NCBI RefSeq assembly: GCF_014898815.1
Contig: NW_026515546.1
Coordinates: 854,501-918,500 of the forward strand
Source of the DNA: Panonychus citri
Lineage: Eukaryota; Arthropoda; Arachnida; Trombidiformes; Tetranychidae
Length of the DNA stretch: 64,000 nucleotides
Direction of reading: 5' to 3'
The notes beneath the pieces were generated by a model that made no database searches, was not told the DNA's origin, and was given only the letters and a program-made list of their open reading frames with translations. Positions 11,010 through 23,902 of the stretch are shown here, in pieces; the stretch's first letter is position 1, and each line of letters starts with the position of its first letter. A program made the position numbers and the translations under genes.

Positions 11010-11440
11010 TTTCTTTAATCCTGACTCATTTTAGAAAATGAAAATTTCAATTCCCCAGAAATTGAGTTAATTACCAATAACCAATTTCAATCACTCAGTG
11101 ATAATAATTATGATCAAGATGAAAATCAAGAACCAGATTTTCTTTCAAATGAAGATTTAAACAACTCAATTAACCCTAATGAAGATGAAAATCTAAATGA
11201 ACTAATCCAAAACTCTCCTCAACCAAATGACCAATTTTCCCTAATTAACAATTCAAATTGTAACAATCAGTTGATTAATGATCACTCTGGTGATATATTA
11301 ATCGATAATTTCAAGAAACCAAAAAGAAAGTACCGAACATCTGATCAACAGATTATTGATCAGCCAAAGTTAATTGTTAACAATCAAGAAAAAATCTTAA
11401 CTCGACAACAATTACAAAAAAAAAACAAAAAAGTTTTTGT
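11010..11440 (+). pseudogene. pol: Acidic Asn-rich tail of Pol, copy B
   Basis: After the short stop at 11007-11009 an open stretch in a neighbouring frame encodes an Asn/Asp/Glu-rich tail. It turns basic at KKPKRKYRTSDQQ (about 11317-11355) and ends near LTRQQLQKKNKK. It matches 115-540 of copy A. Gypsy Pol proteins often end with a basic tail, so this is probably the true C-terminus with one or two base-run errors. It has no recognised fold. Confidence 0.6.
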
Positions 11441-12086
11441 ATTGTTTAAATTGTCATTGTTAGAAGAAGATAATGAAAATATTTTTCTAATTAATCTTAA
11501 TTGTTGTTCCCAATCTAATCATTATAATGATAAAAATCAAAAATTTTCTCAGAAAATTAATTTTGATCAACCCAATCACTTTAATGATTTTAATTTTTCG
11601 AAATTCGAAATTAGATCAACATCTGTGGGAAAGAAAAACCTTTTCTTTTTTAAGTTAACCATCTCCACCGAAGGCGTTAGTTTCGCTAATTACCTTTACC
11701 CGCCTTCCTCTTTGTTCTTATCTCAGTCAACCCATTGGTCACATCGAGTTAACATCTCTTCACTTGATTTCATTTTTCTTTTCAACATTGAAAATTGTTC
11801 ATCGTCTGATTTGATCAAATCTTTAGATTTATTTAGTTTTCATCTCTTCATCTCACCTAAATTTTTAATTGTGAAAATTAATTAGTTCAGTTAATTGTTT
11901 CAATCAAAATTTTCATCTCTTCATCTACCAAAACAATCAATCGCCCTTCATCAGTGTTGTTAAGTGTTTCGGTCAATTGACTCAAAGTGTTTCCTCCACT
12001 TCAACCAATTTAATCATCTCCATCAAACTCTAATTAATCATCCATCTCATCTTAGCTTTAAAACGTTAATTAATCTCGTGATAAAA
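11441..12086 (+). other. AT-rich spacer between pol and ORF3, copy B
   Basis: A low-complexity open frame runs from the Pol tail to 11885, but its residues (Phe, Asn, Leu, Ser rich) show no family features and the matching part of copy A is broken. The segment ends with ATAAAA just before the ORF3 ATG. It may carry the splice acceptor for an ORF3 mRNA. Confidence 0.5.
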
Positions 12087-15000
12087 ATGGACAACAATTC
12101 TAATTCACCACCCACACCTTCTAGTGTATCCGCTTCCTTCAACAATCAACGTGCCAACTCTCATCTCCTTAGATCAGTGATTCCTAATTGTGGTTACGAA
12201 AGTGATCCAGATTGTTGGTATGTTCCAGGCCCAATAGACAATACACCTCAACCAGAATTTCCTCTTGTTAACCTTGACTCTCCACCCAGAAAAAAGATCG
12301 ATCTCAAAGTTGTTTCCTTCCGTTCTCCACTTGTTCATCATCGACCCCAATTAAAACGTTCGATTTCCGTAGAATCTTTGGATTCAATCGCCTCATCTCA
12401 CCCCAAACAATTAAAGAAAATCACTCTCAGGAATCCAATGGAGGAAGAAAATAAAGGTAAGGTCGTTTCTTTGCCAAGTACTTCTCATGCTGAACCTTCT
12501 TCTTCTTCTTCTTCTGATTTTCCTAATAAATATCCGAAACCCTTTGAATACCCAATAACTTACAGTAATGAAATTCCTGCTCCTCTTCCGTTAGAACTTC
12601 CCTCTCATGCTTCGATTGAAAAATTCATGAAAATTAAAGCCTCGGTTCAAATGAAAAATGAAACTTTTAAAACAATTAAAGAAAAGTTCGAAGGAATGAT
12701 TCGTGAAAAGATTTATTTGAATCTTTATCAAGATGAATCAATTTATTCTATTCCTCTACCAAAGATACCTAAAGGTATTTCAAGAAATTCAATCACCCAT
12801 GAGAATTTAGACACCTTCATCGATGAAGTTCGTTACTTTTATGAACAAATCGCTCTCACTCCTCGAATGCAATTTCTGCAATCATTGGTATTGCACTAGA
12901 TGTATCATGTTCATCCAAAATTTAATTGCAACCTTAAACTATCACCTCCAAATCATCCAACCAAATTCATCTGTCTATTCCCAATTGTCTCAAGAATTTC
13001 GCATCATTAGATGATTACCCTACTTATGGATTCGTTTGTTATTCTCAAACTTATGTTAATTATCGAAGTTGCAATTCAATTGCCGATACACCTCTGTACT
13101 AGCCAGCTCAGTCCAAACTTATTCGAAGCCCATGAACCTGATGCAGGTTAGGATTATTCAGAGAGAAGTAGATCTCAACGCTATCCCACTTTTCATCATG
13201 GTTCTTCAGTACAAGAACTTTCCAACATCACTCCCAAGCGTTTAATTAGTTTCATCCCTCCTCATGTTAAGTTAGCACCTCAACCTAAAATCTCGTACTC
13301 AACTCATGAGTTTGATTTCGAAAAGAAATTCGAGTTGTACGCTTGTTTACTAGTAAACAAGGAAGAAAATCCAAATGACCCTCTCTTATCGGACACTAAC
13401 ATTCGTTCTCATGCGAATCTTAGATTAGGTTTTTGGGAAACTTTTAATAAAAGAAAAGACCCCACTCTTCCCCTATCCGAAAATGAAGAATTCGTCCGTT
13501 CAGTAGGCTTCCCTCCCGTTCTCTCTTATGCACCCGCTGCATCCCGACCTCGAACTACTTGGTCAACCAAGAAAAATCCAATCCCTCATTACCTTCTCAC
13601 CGACTCAGAAGAATGGTTAAAGTTACGAGAAGGAAAGGCAAAACGCGATCTGCCTTGTTCACCCATCAGAACTTCCCCTGATGCTGGTCATCCAATCACC
13701 CCACACCACAATTGACCCTCTTTCTAGATTAACCAGGAAGAGCAAAAGAAATTAAAAATAAAATCAAAGAATGGTTTCCATCTCTTCGAGAATTGGTCAC
13801 CTTCACCCAAGACTCTAATACATCCAACCTGCCCGACTCGAGTACAGAGTCAACAGGAAAATAAAGCGGCCGTGATCTTCATTCCCTAGTGGAACAACAA
13901 GTTGAAGACCTTAACCCTGGTCAACAAGAACTTTTGACCAAACAAATTCGTGACCACCCTGATCCATCCAACGTCTATTCCATTAATGCTGCCTACGTAA
14001 GAATCTACAGATTCAGTCCAGAAGGAGTTCGAAAACTCGTTCATCAGCCAGTATGGATCACAATAATTGACGGAAATTGTGAAACCGTTTATGAAACATT
14101 TGTTCATTACAAAGACGTTCATTCCATGGATACTTATTATCATGGACTCAAAAAGGAAGACTTGAAATTTGCTAAGCATCTTTCCTCAGTTAGAGATCAA
14201 GTTCTCTGTTATCTCGCCTGTGCCCGAAGAATCATTGGTGCTGGTCTTATAACCCTCTTCAAAAGTCTTAACCTTACCCCCGACGAAATTGACATTCTTC
14301 GACCAAAGATGCGAGATGTCACTATTTACTTCTCTCCCTACAGAACTTCACCCGCTTCATATCTCTCCTAGCCTTCATTTCTTTTCAGGCTACACCATTA
14401 GAGCTCAACCTCATTCACCCGCCATCGAAGCTCTCACCGCCATGAGAATGTATATGTTTTTCTGGCAAGACATTGAAGAAAAGTTCTGGAGACTGGACGA
14501 AATCATAATGAATCCATTCAACATTATGTGAGAAACGATAAAGTTTCATATCTCCACCGAAAACTAAGTGATCTAGTCAAAGCTCGGAAAGCCCGTTGGC
14601 CAATCGATTGGAGTTATTTCCAACATCACCGAGAATCCCCTGAGTACTCAGAATTCACTTGCGTCTCTCCCGCTCCATCACCTCTTCCATCATCATCATC
14701 ATCATCTTCATCATCAACTTCATCAATCGATGAACCAAAATCCCATTTCACCCTATTCAAAATCGTAGACCCTCCGAATCAACCAAGGAAAGGAAACCAA
14801 AACCCCGTAGCCTATCAGCTCGGAAATGATAAGAAAATTTATTCATTGGTTTCAACCAAGGAAATGAAAAGTCCCTCACCGAAAATTCCTTCAATCTCAT
14901 CTTCATCATCATCTTCTCCGAATTCAGCCCTAGACAAGAACTTTCAAATTAGTTCATTAATCTCTGATCCACCTTCAACCTTTGGTTCTCTCAACAGCTC

Positions 15001-15178
15001 ACAAGATCCAAGGAAAAATCCCACCAAGCCCGACTACTCCGACTTCTTCCATTACACACCCACCGGTTCATTACCCCGTCCCCGAATCCATCACCACCAA
15101 ATCAAAATAGGATTCCAAAGGAAACCCTGAAGAAGTATCTTCATCAAAGTGCTGGGGACTGAAGGGTAGAAAAACATG
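12087..15178 (+). pseudogene. ORF3 with degenerate REXO1-type exonuclease domain, copy B
   Basis: The ATG at 12087 (MDNNSNSPPTPSS) starts a 271-codon open stretch to 12899, longer than in copy A. It ends at a TAG after LQSLVLH that is also present in copy A, so it may be a real stop, an intron boundary or a shared break. Coding resumes by 13335 and runs in pieces to about 15130-15178. The exonuclease-like region is split by indels at about 13700-13885 and 14370-14400, whereas copy A is open there. The same replaced catalytic residues (SINAAY for the family's A-L-D-C-E-M) are seen near 13980-13998. A poly-Ser stretch at about 14690-14720 and a Pro/Ser-rich tail follow. No env features are seen. 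Confidence 0.65.
15155..15176 (+). promoter_or_regulatory. Probable polypurine tract, copy B
   Basis: GGGGACTGAAGGGTAGAAAA (from 15155) is mostly purine and lies immediately before the TG proposed as the LTR start. Copy A has the shorter GGGGACTGAAGGAAAAC at 4213-4230. The tract would prime plus-strand DNA synthesis. It contains a few pyrimidines, so the assignment is tentative. Confidence 0.45.
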
Positions 15179-16308
15179 AAATCCTCAGTCTTTCCTTTTC
15201 ATCACTATTATGATTTGGAAACAATTTAAAAACTTTTCTAATTTTAATTCTCACTCTCAACAATTAGTTAATTGTTGTGCTTTTTAATTTTTTCATTTAA
15301 AATTTCTATTGTTAAATTGGTTAACCCACTCCCATAACTATAGTTATAATTTCCTTAATTGTTAACCTCAACAAATCAAATTGATTAGAATCCTAATTAA
15401 TTGATCTAAATAATTAAGAGATTATAATATCCCAACTTAATTAACCAATAATAATTAATCAAAAATCTTAATCTATATCTCAAGATATAATTATAGATGG
15501 AATTAGTTTAACACAATTAACTAATTTTCTTAATTGTATTAACTAAATCTCTTCATCTTAAGATGACCAAAATTGGTTACAAAAGTAAGAGACCCGATTT
15601 TCTTTCTCTATCTTTCTTTTACTTTTTGTTTTTAGGAAGATGTATTGTTAAGCCTACAAGCTTATCTTTAGTTCATCTTTATCTTAACCATTTCGGTTAA
15701 CCATATTTTTCATCATTGTCGAGACATAAGACAAAAAAGTTACTTTGTAACAATTGTTTAACCTCATCACTAATGTGATTAATTTGGTTAATTTGATTTA
15801 ATTGTGTTCCCCCAATTTAATTGTTACCCCTTCCTCATCATTAATTGATTCCCCTTTAAATTGTTACCCCCTTGTTCTTTATTCTAAAAAAGAACTAATT
15901 TTCCCCTTTGTTCTTTAGTCGTTGTGATTTTCCCAACTATTCAAGTTGATCTTATTTTCTCTACAACGTACTCTTATTAAAAATTTTCAATTAAGTTCCA
16001 TCTAAATCTTTAACAGTTAATGTTTAATTGTTACCTTGAATTTAAAGAATTATCGAGTTTAAATGCAAGTGCTAACATTGAGATCAATAGATCAGTAAGT
16101 AAAGTGAAGTGACACAATCCTAAAAGAATCTTGTATTCAAATTTGTGGGACCGAAAATCTTCTGTTTCCTTCCAAGCCTAAAGACTTAATCTGAGTTTCA
16201 TCTCAATCCATCCGAGTTTCATCTCAATCAATCTGAGTTTCGTCTCAACCTTAATCCATCGATCTAATTGATCATCTAAACCTCATCATCTCAAATTTTC
16301 CCCCACAT
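15177..16308 (+). repeat. Right LTR of copy B
   Basis: This nearly identical copy of 4232-5380 ends in CCCCCACA at 16308, where similarity to copy A stops and unrelated flanking DNA (TGATCATGTAAATG) begins. It differs from the shared LTR mostly by small indels (for example near 15290, 15600 and 16137) and a rare substitution near 15342. The high similarity implies recent insertion or gene conversion. Confidence 0.75.
16189..16251 (+). repeat. 3 x 21-bp direct repeat in the right LTR
   Basis: The triplicated unit with core GAGTTTCATCTCAA is at 16189-16209, 16210-16230 and 16231-16251, identical in arrangement to the shared LTR. Confidence 0.8.
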
Positions 16309-19300
16309 GATCATGTAAATGTATTACTTTTGAATTAGATGAAGACAATGAGATGAATGGAGGATGTACATGTGTAGATGTTGAAGAAGAGTAAAGGTAA
16401 TGGCAGAGCCGAGATGATGAAAAGATTAATTGGGATGATGAAATTAGGGATAGGATGACAAAAGAAAGGGTTAATCAAGGTTCATTGGAGCTTGAAGGTT
16501 AAGGTTTTCCAAGATGATGAAGATGCAAATGGAAAGAGAGAGAGAGAATGGGGGAAAACATTAATCACCTTAGGCTTATTCTCATCTTCTACCTCTCTCT
16601 CTCACTCTCTTATCTTCACATACCTTTGCTCTATCTCATCTCTTATAATTTTCCTCCTCCACATTATCCTCTTCATCTCACATCTCATGTGCTTCAGCAT
16701 CCATTAGACTATGTGACACTAGCATCTGCTTACTTCATTATCATGGAGAAAATGATGATCAAGATGATGATATTATTGCCCCAAGCACATCATCACTTCT
16801 CATCCCATAAAGTTCCTCTTCTCTTTCTCTCTTCTTCTTCTTCTTCTTCTTCTTCTATTTTCTAATATCATCATTATCATCATAATCATCTTCATAACTA
16901 GAAGAGATAGCAAGAGAGACCCTCAAGCCCGTCAATCAATTTGGTAACAATTTCATAACCACTTATCCAATTTAACCCTCAATTGTTTACCTTTCAATTT
17001 CACTCTTCATCATCTTCCTTACCATCTTCACTGTCTTTTTTGTCATCATCTTAACTAATAGCACTCTCAACATAACACTTAATATTTGATATGAAAAAAA
17101 GGTTAACCTACACTAATTGATATTCGAGATAATTTTTATCAATCCTGTAACCTTGACGATACTCAGAGGATTCTAATTGTGATCATGATTCAATCAGAAC
17201 CAGTTCCATCATCCAAGTCTTTAAATCATTCATGATAATCCTTCCCATATTAATCTTAATTAAATTGCTCATTGAAAACGTACACATTGTAGTAATTGAT
17301 TAGATCAAACTTTTAACTGAAAAAAATTTAATCCTCATGATCGTTTCTTTGATCTGATTATTTATTACAATGAATTCAGATTCTTGATGTAATCTAATGA
17401 TAGTTTTGTGATTAAAGTGAAATATCAACTTGATTAGATATGAGAATTTATTTTGTTATCAATGAACAATTAAAAATTGAACGAAATGATTAATCGATGT
17501 GGTTAATTAATAAAGGTTTTGTTGAGGTTATTGATTAGAATTTGAATACTGATTATCATGGTGAAAAATCTGAATAAATGAGCTTTCAATTTCATCTTTC
17601 ACACTGATCATCATGTAAATGTCATTTCTATTGAATTTTGGTGAACAGTAAAAGAGTAAAGATAATCAGAGAGATGCTTTTAAGCTTTCATGATGAGCCT
17701 CATGAGATAAGTGATAAAATTGAAACTGAACCTCAGAATATTTCATTTCCCATGAGATTTAATAGACAAGAGGGCACAAAAAGAGTTGACTCTTGTTTCG
17801 TCAATAAGATATCAATAGATGAGATTATCAAGTTGAGTTAACAAAAAGCCAATTTTATCATCATAAACACATACAGATATTCATGAAGTTCATGAGTGAA
17901 GCTTAAAGATAAGGTGAAAGTTATGATAACAAAGTTCTGGATATTTGTTATGATGATGATGATGAGCAGTATTATCAGATTATCATGCAAACAAATAGCC
18001 AAAGGATATTAAGCTAAAAAAAGATGCCATCATCAAATCAAAGGATAATAATAACGATTCTAAATGATTTTATTGCTCAGGTTAATGTTGAGTTTCATCT
18101 TCATGGTTATCATGAAGGATAAGAGCAAATATTCAGAGCATCATAGTTATATTAATACATGAAATGTTAATATCACATGAGTACAGGAAGTATAACCATC
18201 ATGTTCATTTTGTATGCTCTCTGGATTGACCCATGAAAGCGATTTTTACTCAAGATGATACTCGAGATGGATTGGTTTCCATTGGAACAGGAAGATGCAA
18301 TTACAAGAGAGATAAATAATGATGATGATAAATATGGAAAAGACAATTCAAGATGAACCATTAACAGTCAATATCATGGAATCCATCAACTCAACATGAA
18401 TCGCGAGCCATATGAACACATATAACCAAATCGATCATTAGAACTTTTCTTTTCAATAAGTTTCACCTTCCAATCAATATCCATCATATGTTATGATTAC
18501 TTTAGAATCATGAATCATGAAAACGTTAAAAATTCAATGATATTATCTCATTATCCGACTATCATAAAAGATAATAAATTAGTCTAGAAAAAGTTATCAT
18601 GGTGGTTCAATATTGGAAAAAAAATAATATTATTATCATGTTATCGTTCATTAATTTCAATATATTAATAAATTTCAAATCTCAAAGTGCCAACATTTCA
18701 AAAGGCTTAGATTTGAAATTTTCAGAACTCAAAGTGATTATCAATAAACTGGTATCTTAACGTAACATATCAATTATGAACAGTATTTTTTTCCCCATCA
18801 ATTTTCATAAATTCAGTGGCTTTTAATGAGCAATCTGAGATTTCATGGTAAAAGTTCATAGAACTGAATAGGAATGCCCTGTTTTTTATTCTTGGTCTTA
18901 CTTTCATCTTTCTATCTTTAAATTTATAATGATAATTATGATAATCTTAATGGTCTGAGTATGTATAATAAATTCAGAACTGAATCTTTCCTTTCTTATA
19001 ATATCGTTCATGATTCATTATTATTATTCATATTGAATCATGAACAACTTAGCTGAAAAGTTTGGAGGGAAAATCTCTTACCATTCCATTTCTTTTGCTC
19101 GTTTCCCCCATATTTGATTCAGTTTTATTGATTTCCATTGATATTATATGGATTTTCAATGAACTGTGTTTATTGGATTGAAACTTTTTTTTCTACTATT
19201 TGAGTTTTTCGGAAAATTTCTAAGTAAAAAATAAGTTCTAATGTAATGATTCGTGTTCAATTGAAGCTTTTAGTGCTCAGCGGTTCCTGATTAGTGTTTT

Positions 19301-22009
19301 TTACCATCAAATTGTTGTCTTTTACTTTTTTGTTTCTCAAAGTTAATCAGGTTTTGTGGAACATGAAAATATTCAAAATAAGATGATGATGTATTATAAT
19401 CATGATGATCTATGAGGATGATGGAGTTAAAAGGGTTAGAAGGATATTAAAGAGTGAGAGAGAGAGAGAGGAAGAAGGAATGATTTTCATGGAGATAGAG
19501 ACAGGAATAGGTATTCATCTTCATGGAGGGTTAAACAATGGATAAGGAGGATTCCAAGTCAATGAGCCATTCATTGAATCAGGATGAGGTTACACCAGTA
19601 CTTTACTACTTTGAACAGTAAAGGATGGAGATAGAGGATGTAAGATGATGATGAGAATGAAAATAAAGGAAGGAAGATTGAGAAGAAAAAGAAAAAAGAC
19701 TCAAAGAAGAGGGAGCGAGCAAAGAGAGAGAGAGAGAGAGAAGATATAAAGATGAGAATTCAGAGAGAAAAAGAAATGAACAAAATGAGGGAATCAAGTG
19801 AATAGGAAAATGGGTTAACATGTAAAAAGTGCATAAGAAAAAAATCACAAGGAAAATTCAGAATGAAAAAAGGAGATGAAACTTTATCAAGACAGAATTT
19901 CAAAAGTTTTATCATGTAATCAGATGAATAGTGAAAAAGCTCAGAATATATTAAATCAATTGAAATACAAGATTCATCTTAGTGAAATGAGAGTCATACG
20001 ATGGATAAGATTAGATGTATAAAAGTTCAATCTTTTTCTTTCCTTCTTGTCATGAAAGAAATGAATAGTTTCACATGGTATGAATCATCTTACTAATCCC
20101 AATGAATTTATTATCTGTTTGATTTTTTTTCTTACTTTTTTTCTTAACAAAACGATTCATAAAAAAATCAAATCTCTTAAGAATTGACCTTCTACAATTG
20201 ATGTCCAGGTAGTAAAGAAAATGACTCCAAATGTATTTAAACACATGAAGTATTAATAGTAACCATTGTACAGAAAAAAGATGAGCTCAGATTTTAATCA
20301 TATTCAAAAATGCAAATTTCCAAAATGATCCTAATATTTTAATCACTAAGAAACATTGTGACATTAGGGGTTGACACACCTTGATTGTTGTGACTAACAT
20401 TTAATTAAAAAGCATTTGTTTACCTGGGAAAACAAGTCTAATGATGATTTATATATACTATATATTATATCCAGGTCTTTAATTAATACATATAGAGTTG
20501 AAACAAAATGAACCAATGAAAAGTTAGATAAGAAATCAAAATTTCGTTGCAACGAAATCGTTGAAAAACAGATAAACAAACAAGATAATTGACGATCGCC
20601 ATTTAACAGAGAAAGTTCATTAATACAATACAATGCAAGTTGGAAAGCATTTTAATTGTGACCACAAACTGGTAATCAGATGAGAGAGTAAACTTTTTTT
20701 GTCTATCATCAATAATAAACCCACACTAACGAAGGTAAAGTTTTCACTAACTATTTCAATTATATTAACAACGTTAACTTTTTCTTGCGAAAGTTGTTGT
20801 TTTTTTATTAATAATTCATATTAATTTGATTTCTTTTTCTCACTTTAATTGGTAATTTATTGCAATTACTTTTCCGATGGTAATGATATTGCAACGAAAG
20901 TCAAGCCTTGTCACCCTTGGAAATGGGATTTTTTCCTCTCTCCATCTTGTTCATGAACTCTCTCTCTCTCTTTTCATGAAAGTGTTAGAATAATATTTCT
21001 AGTTGATTGTTCATGGTAACTTTTTTCTTTCTCCTTTTCTTTTTTTATATTCCATCAGAACTTTTTCTTCTCATTCATTCTTATTGCACTTTTATTATTA
21101 TTATTGTTTGGGTTTATGGTTGGAATGACTTTTCATGATGATGATAGAAAAAGTTTTACTATGGTAACGATGGAGAAAGCATAGAATACATCTTTAGAAA
21201 TGATCTTTACAGTTGAAAGTTCCGAAAGGTTCAAGAAAAAGATTATTATGCTATTCGAAAGGTAAAATATTGATAATCGATGGTCAGAATATTGGTCAGT
21301 GACAACAATAACAATAATTCAAAAATATTCACTATGGACAAAGTTAAATAAAGTTCATCAAGTAAACACTATGGATTTTGAATGACTTTCAATGCGAATC
21401 ATTTATCATGAATTCAGATTATCCTTATGTACTATTAATAATACAAATTAAATATTGAACTGAATATTAATACTAATTGTCATTATCTAGACATGATAAT
21501 TAAAATAAACTAAATTGATTCTGACTGAGTATTTAAATTATCTGTTGAATTTGTACATTAATTCATCATGAAATTTCACATTTGAATAACTTATAATAAT
21601 CAAACATCATGGTAGCTAAATTCATTTCCATCCAATTTCATTGTTTTTTCATACTCTTTCTCTTGAATTTCAATTCTCTCCACCCAAAGTTTATTAGAAA
21701 ATATCTTTCATTATAATAATTATTATTATCATGAAGTTCCTCATGGAGGAATATTTTTATCCCCTTCATCTCACCTCATTAATCAACATCCTTTTCGATT
21801 CATTTACAACAATTGAATATTAATGATTCCATAGGCAAGAATTTACAATTCATAAAGTTTAGAAATCAGTTGAACAGAAAAAGTATTAGATTGATTCAGT
21901 CGAGTTTTAATCATCTTTTCCCAAGTAATTGCAATTAGATGTTAATTTGTAAATTTAATCAATAGTTCTTTTTGATGATATTCATTATGACTGTTTACTG
22001 AAGTTTTTT

Positions 22010-22043
<34 letters not shown>

Positions 22044-22399
22044 ATCTAATACATGAAATTTCATGAGAAGAATTCTTCCTTCTGACTCATAAGTACAACT
22101 TCTCAACTAATTTTAGTTTGTTTACCTTGTGAATAGTCATTAATAAGAGTCTTAATTAGTTACCCTGTATTATTAGACTAATCAATAATAGGCATGCCTT
22201 CAAGTTCTTTCCAAGTCTATGTAAATGTCTTTCAGGGTAGGCACATAATTCCTCATTGTAAAGCGAGAACAGAATCGGTAGATGATTTAATGGGTAGACT
22301 GCGATCAAAATTGTGTAATGATTTAAACAATTTATGTACAGTATTAATTTATTTTATGATTTTTTAAATTGGATTTACAATTGGAATAATTAGCTAGGA
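16309..22399. other. Non-coding, microsatellite-rich flank
   Basis: No recognisable gene. The sequence is AT-rich with many GATGA and TCATGAT motifs and short CT/GA tracts. Examples are CT-rich DNA at 16590-16620 and TTC runs at 16826-16856. Further examples are GA tracts at 19456-19475 and 19723-19741 and a (CT)16 run at 22011-22042. Open frames of 60-105 codons here are low-complexity translations of these repeats. Confidence 0.6.
22011..22042. repeat. (CT)16 microsatellite
   Basis: An uninterrupted CT dinucleotide run. Confidence 0.95.
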
Positions 22400-23835
22400 T
22401 TAACGATATGGTGAACGGTGATACAATGTATTTGACGGAGAGAGAAAGAGAGGGAGAGAGAGAATTGAGCGATAGAAAAATAGAAAGAGCGATGAGGTTA
22501 TATTGTAAGGAGGTCCCACCGAGAGCTCAAGCCAGTGGTCAACTTTATCACCCTCGAGATCAAAACAACTTGGGTATATCCTAGTAAATTTCCTTTTTCC
22601 CTCTTTTTCCTTGTGGTATATCTGTGTCATGTTCTCCCTCCTTCCACCCGCTGAGCAGATGACTCTAGCACGACAACGACAATTATCTTTTGAATTGGAC
22701 AAGTTCACCTCAAAAGAGTAAACGGCCCCGGTCACGCATGCATGACAGGATGAATGAGAATAATCCGCAGAGCTTAGTGGATGCAGTTGAACACATGAAT
22801 GTGATCCAACATGCGTACGTCTTTTTCAGACATGTCCTCGTAATTATCCTGAATTTGGTCTTATTGAACCACAGTTTCTTTAGTGTGTTAGCCACCGATG
22901 ATGACATCACGCCCCTAAATGACATTGTAAGTCCGTGGTATGAGACACTCCTACCCTGGCTCTTACTCTATCGAGCCCCTAAATCCGGCATCATTAGCAT
23001 ACTTATCAACTTTCATCTTAGCCGGTTGTTCAATAGATAAGTTTGAATCCCCAGCTATGTGGACGCTTAAGTGTGGACGCGTTTTGCTGCGGCTTAAGAG
23101 GTGCCAGGTAAAGTGATCTCAAATGCTCAGCAACCGTGAGATGAGCTGATGGCCTACTTTGGGACGTAAAACGAACTCCAAGATAGTCAACATTTCAACA
23201 AGACATTAGTCCAAATCTAAGTGACACTAATTATAATTGGAATGAATTCGTATCTGATTTCAAATCGAACTTTTTACCCTCCGAGTATGAATCGTATATA
23301 AATTATCGAATAGGAAACAGCGTTCAGATGAACCGGTCACTAAAGACCGGTCCACCAGTGATGACGATAAGTACCCTTGAAAAATTTTCATCACGAATTT
23401 AGATAAAAGTAACCTTTGTTATAGTCCCACAGTAGATTTAGAAAATGGGTTGCTCCCATAGTATTTGATGTAAATGATGAAAATAACCAACACAGACCAT
23501 TGCTTAGTAGTTGAAACCATAAATGACGTTGAAATGTTGCATGATTGAATTACTGCGACTTTTCAATTGAATTATCTCATGAATTTTTCAATTTGGACTT
23601 AGAGGTTAGTCCAAGTCCTGTTTTATTGTGAGAACCCCGAACAATCAAAATTAGTCGTTGATAAACAACTAGAACCAAATCGATGTCTTACACATGATCT
23701 GTATGTATGTCCAACGCAGTTTCCCTTATCGATTATGACTTTAACGAAAATGAAATGTATGTTAGTCCACCATGTTTTTGAAACGAATGTTTCGAAGTTC
23801 ACCTTATAATATTCACTAATTATTATAACAATATA
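22400..23835. other. Island of different texture, probably old transposon debris
   Basis: From about 22500 the microsatellites disappear and GC content rises compared with both flanks. A 117-codon open frame with a TTG first codon is at 22690-23040 (plus strand). It contains SLVDAVEHMNVIQHAYVFFR and then a hydrophobic stretch, but I recognise no family. The overlapping minus-strand frame at 22400-22735 is equally unrecognised. From about 23630 to 23812 a plus-strand open stretch (hallmarks DLYVCPTQFPLSIMTLTKMK and LVHHVFE) resembles the linker before RT in Gypsy Pol proteins. It may belong with the RT fragment on the far side of the mariner insertion. Confidence 0.4.
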
Positions 23836-23867
23836 TTAGGCTGAGTAATAATTAATGTCCGTTTTTT
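23836..23867 (+). repeat. mariner left terminal inverted repeat
   Basis: Thirty-two bases from TTAGGCTGAG to CGTTTTTT, the exact reverse complement of 25085-25116. These ends are bound and cut by the transposase. Confidence 0.95.
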
Positions 23868-23902
23868 GGTTAAGATTCAATCGTTAAGGTCAATAAGATT
23901 TA

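Larger units (their letters stand above)
4232..16308 (+). mobile_element. Ty3/Gypsy LTR retrotransposon copy B, complete (LTR to LTR)
   Basis: The element is bounded by an LTR ending in CCCCCACA at 5380 and a second LTR ending identically at 16308. A primer-binding site follows the first LTR. Inside, in order, are gag with a CCHC knuckle, an aspartic protease (DTGAS), RT with a YFDD box, RNase H, integrase (HHCC zinc site, then D, D and E in broken frames, then a GPY/F module), and a long third ORF. RT-RNase H-integrase order and the GPY/F module place it in Ty3/Gypsy rather than Copia or BEL. The coding regions carry several frame breaks. No target-site duplication can be tested because the outer left LTR is outside the window. 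Confidence 0.9.

Noticed and set aside
11624..16308. A giant LTR starting at TGTGGGAAAG that would include ORF3
   Set aside because: It gives a neat TGTGGG...CCCACA pair, but no purine-rich tract precedes it and copy A lacks the TGTGGG there. A start near 15177 fits better, though it is not proven.
22400..22735. Minus-strand 111-codon frame with Cys residues
   Set aside because: Its C-terminal half translates CT/GA repeats, and it overlaps an equally long plus-strand frame. No family is recognisable.
23010..23070. tRNA-like or SINE-like box B (AGTTTGAATCC near 23041)
   Set aside because: No cloverleaf can be drawn: no matching acceptor arm, and the possible box A is too close.
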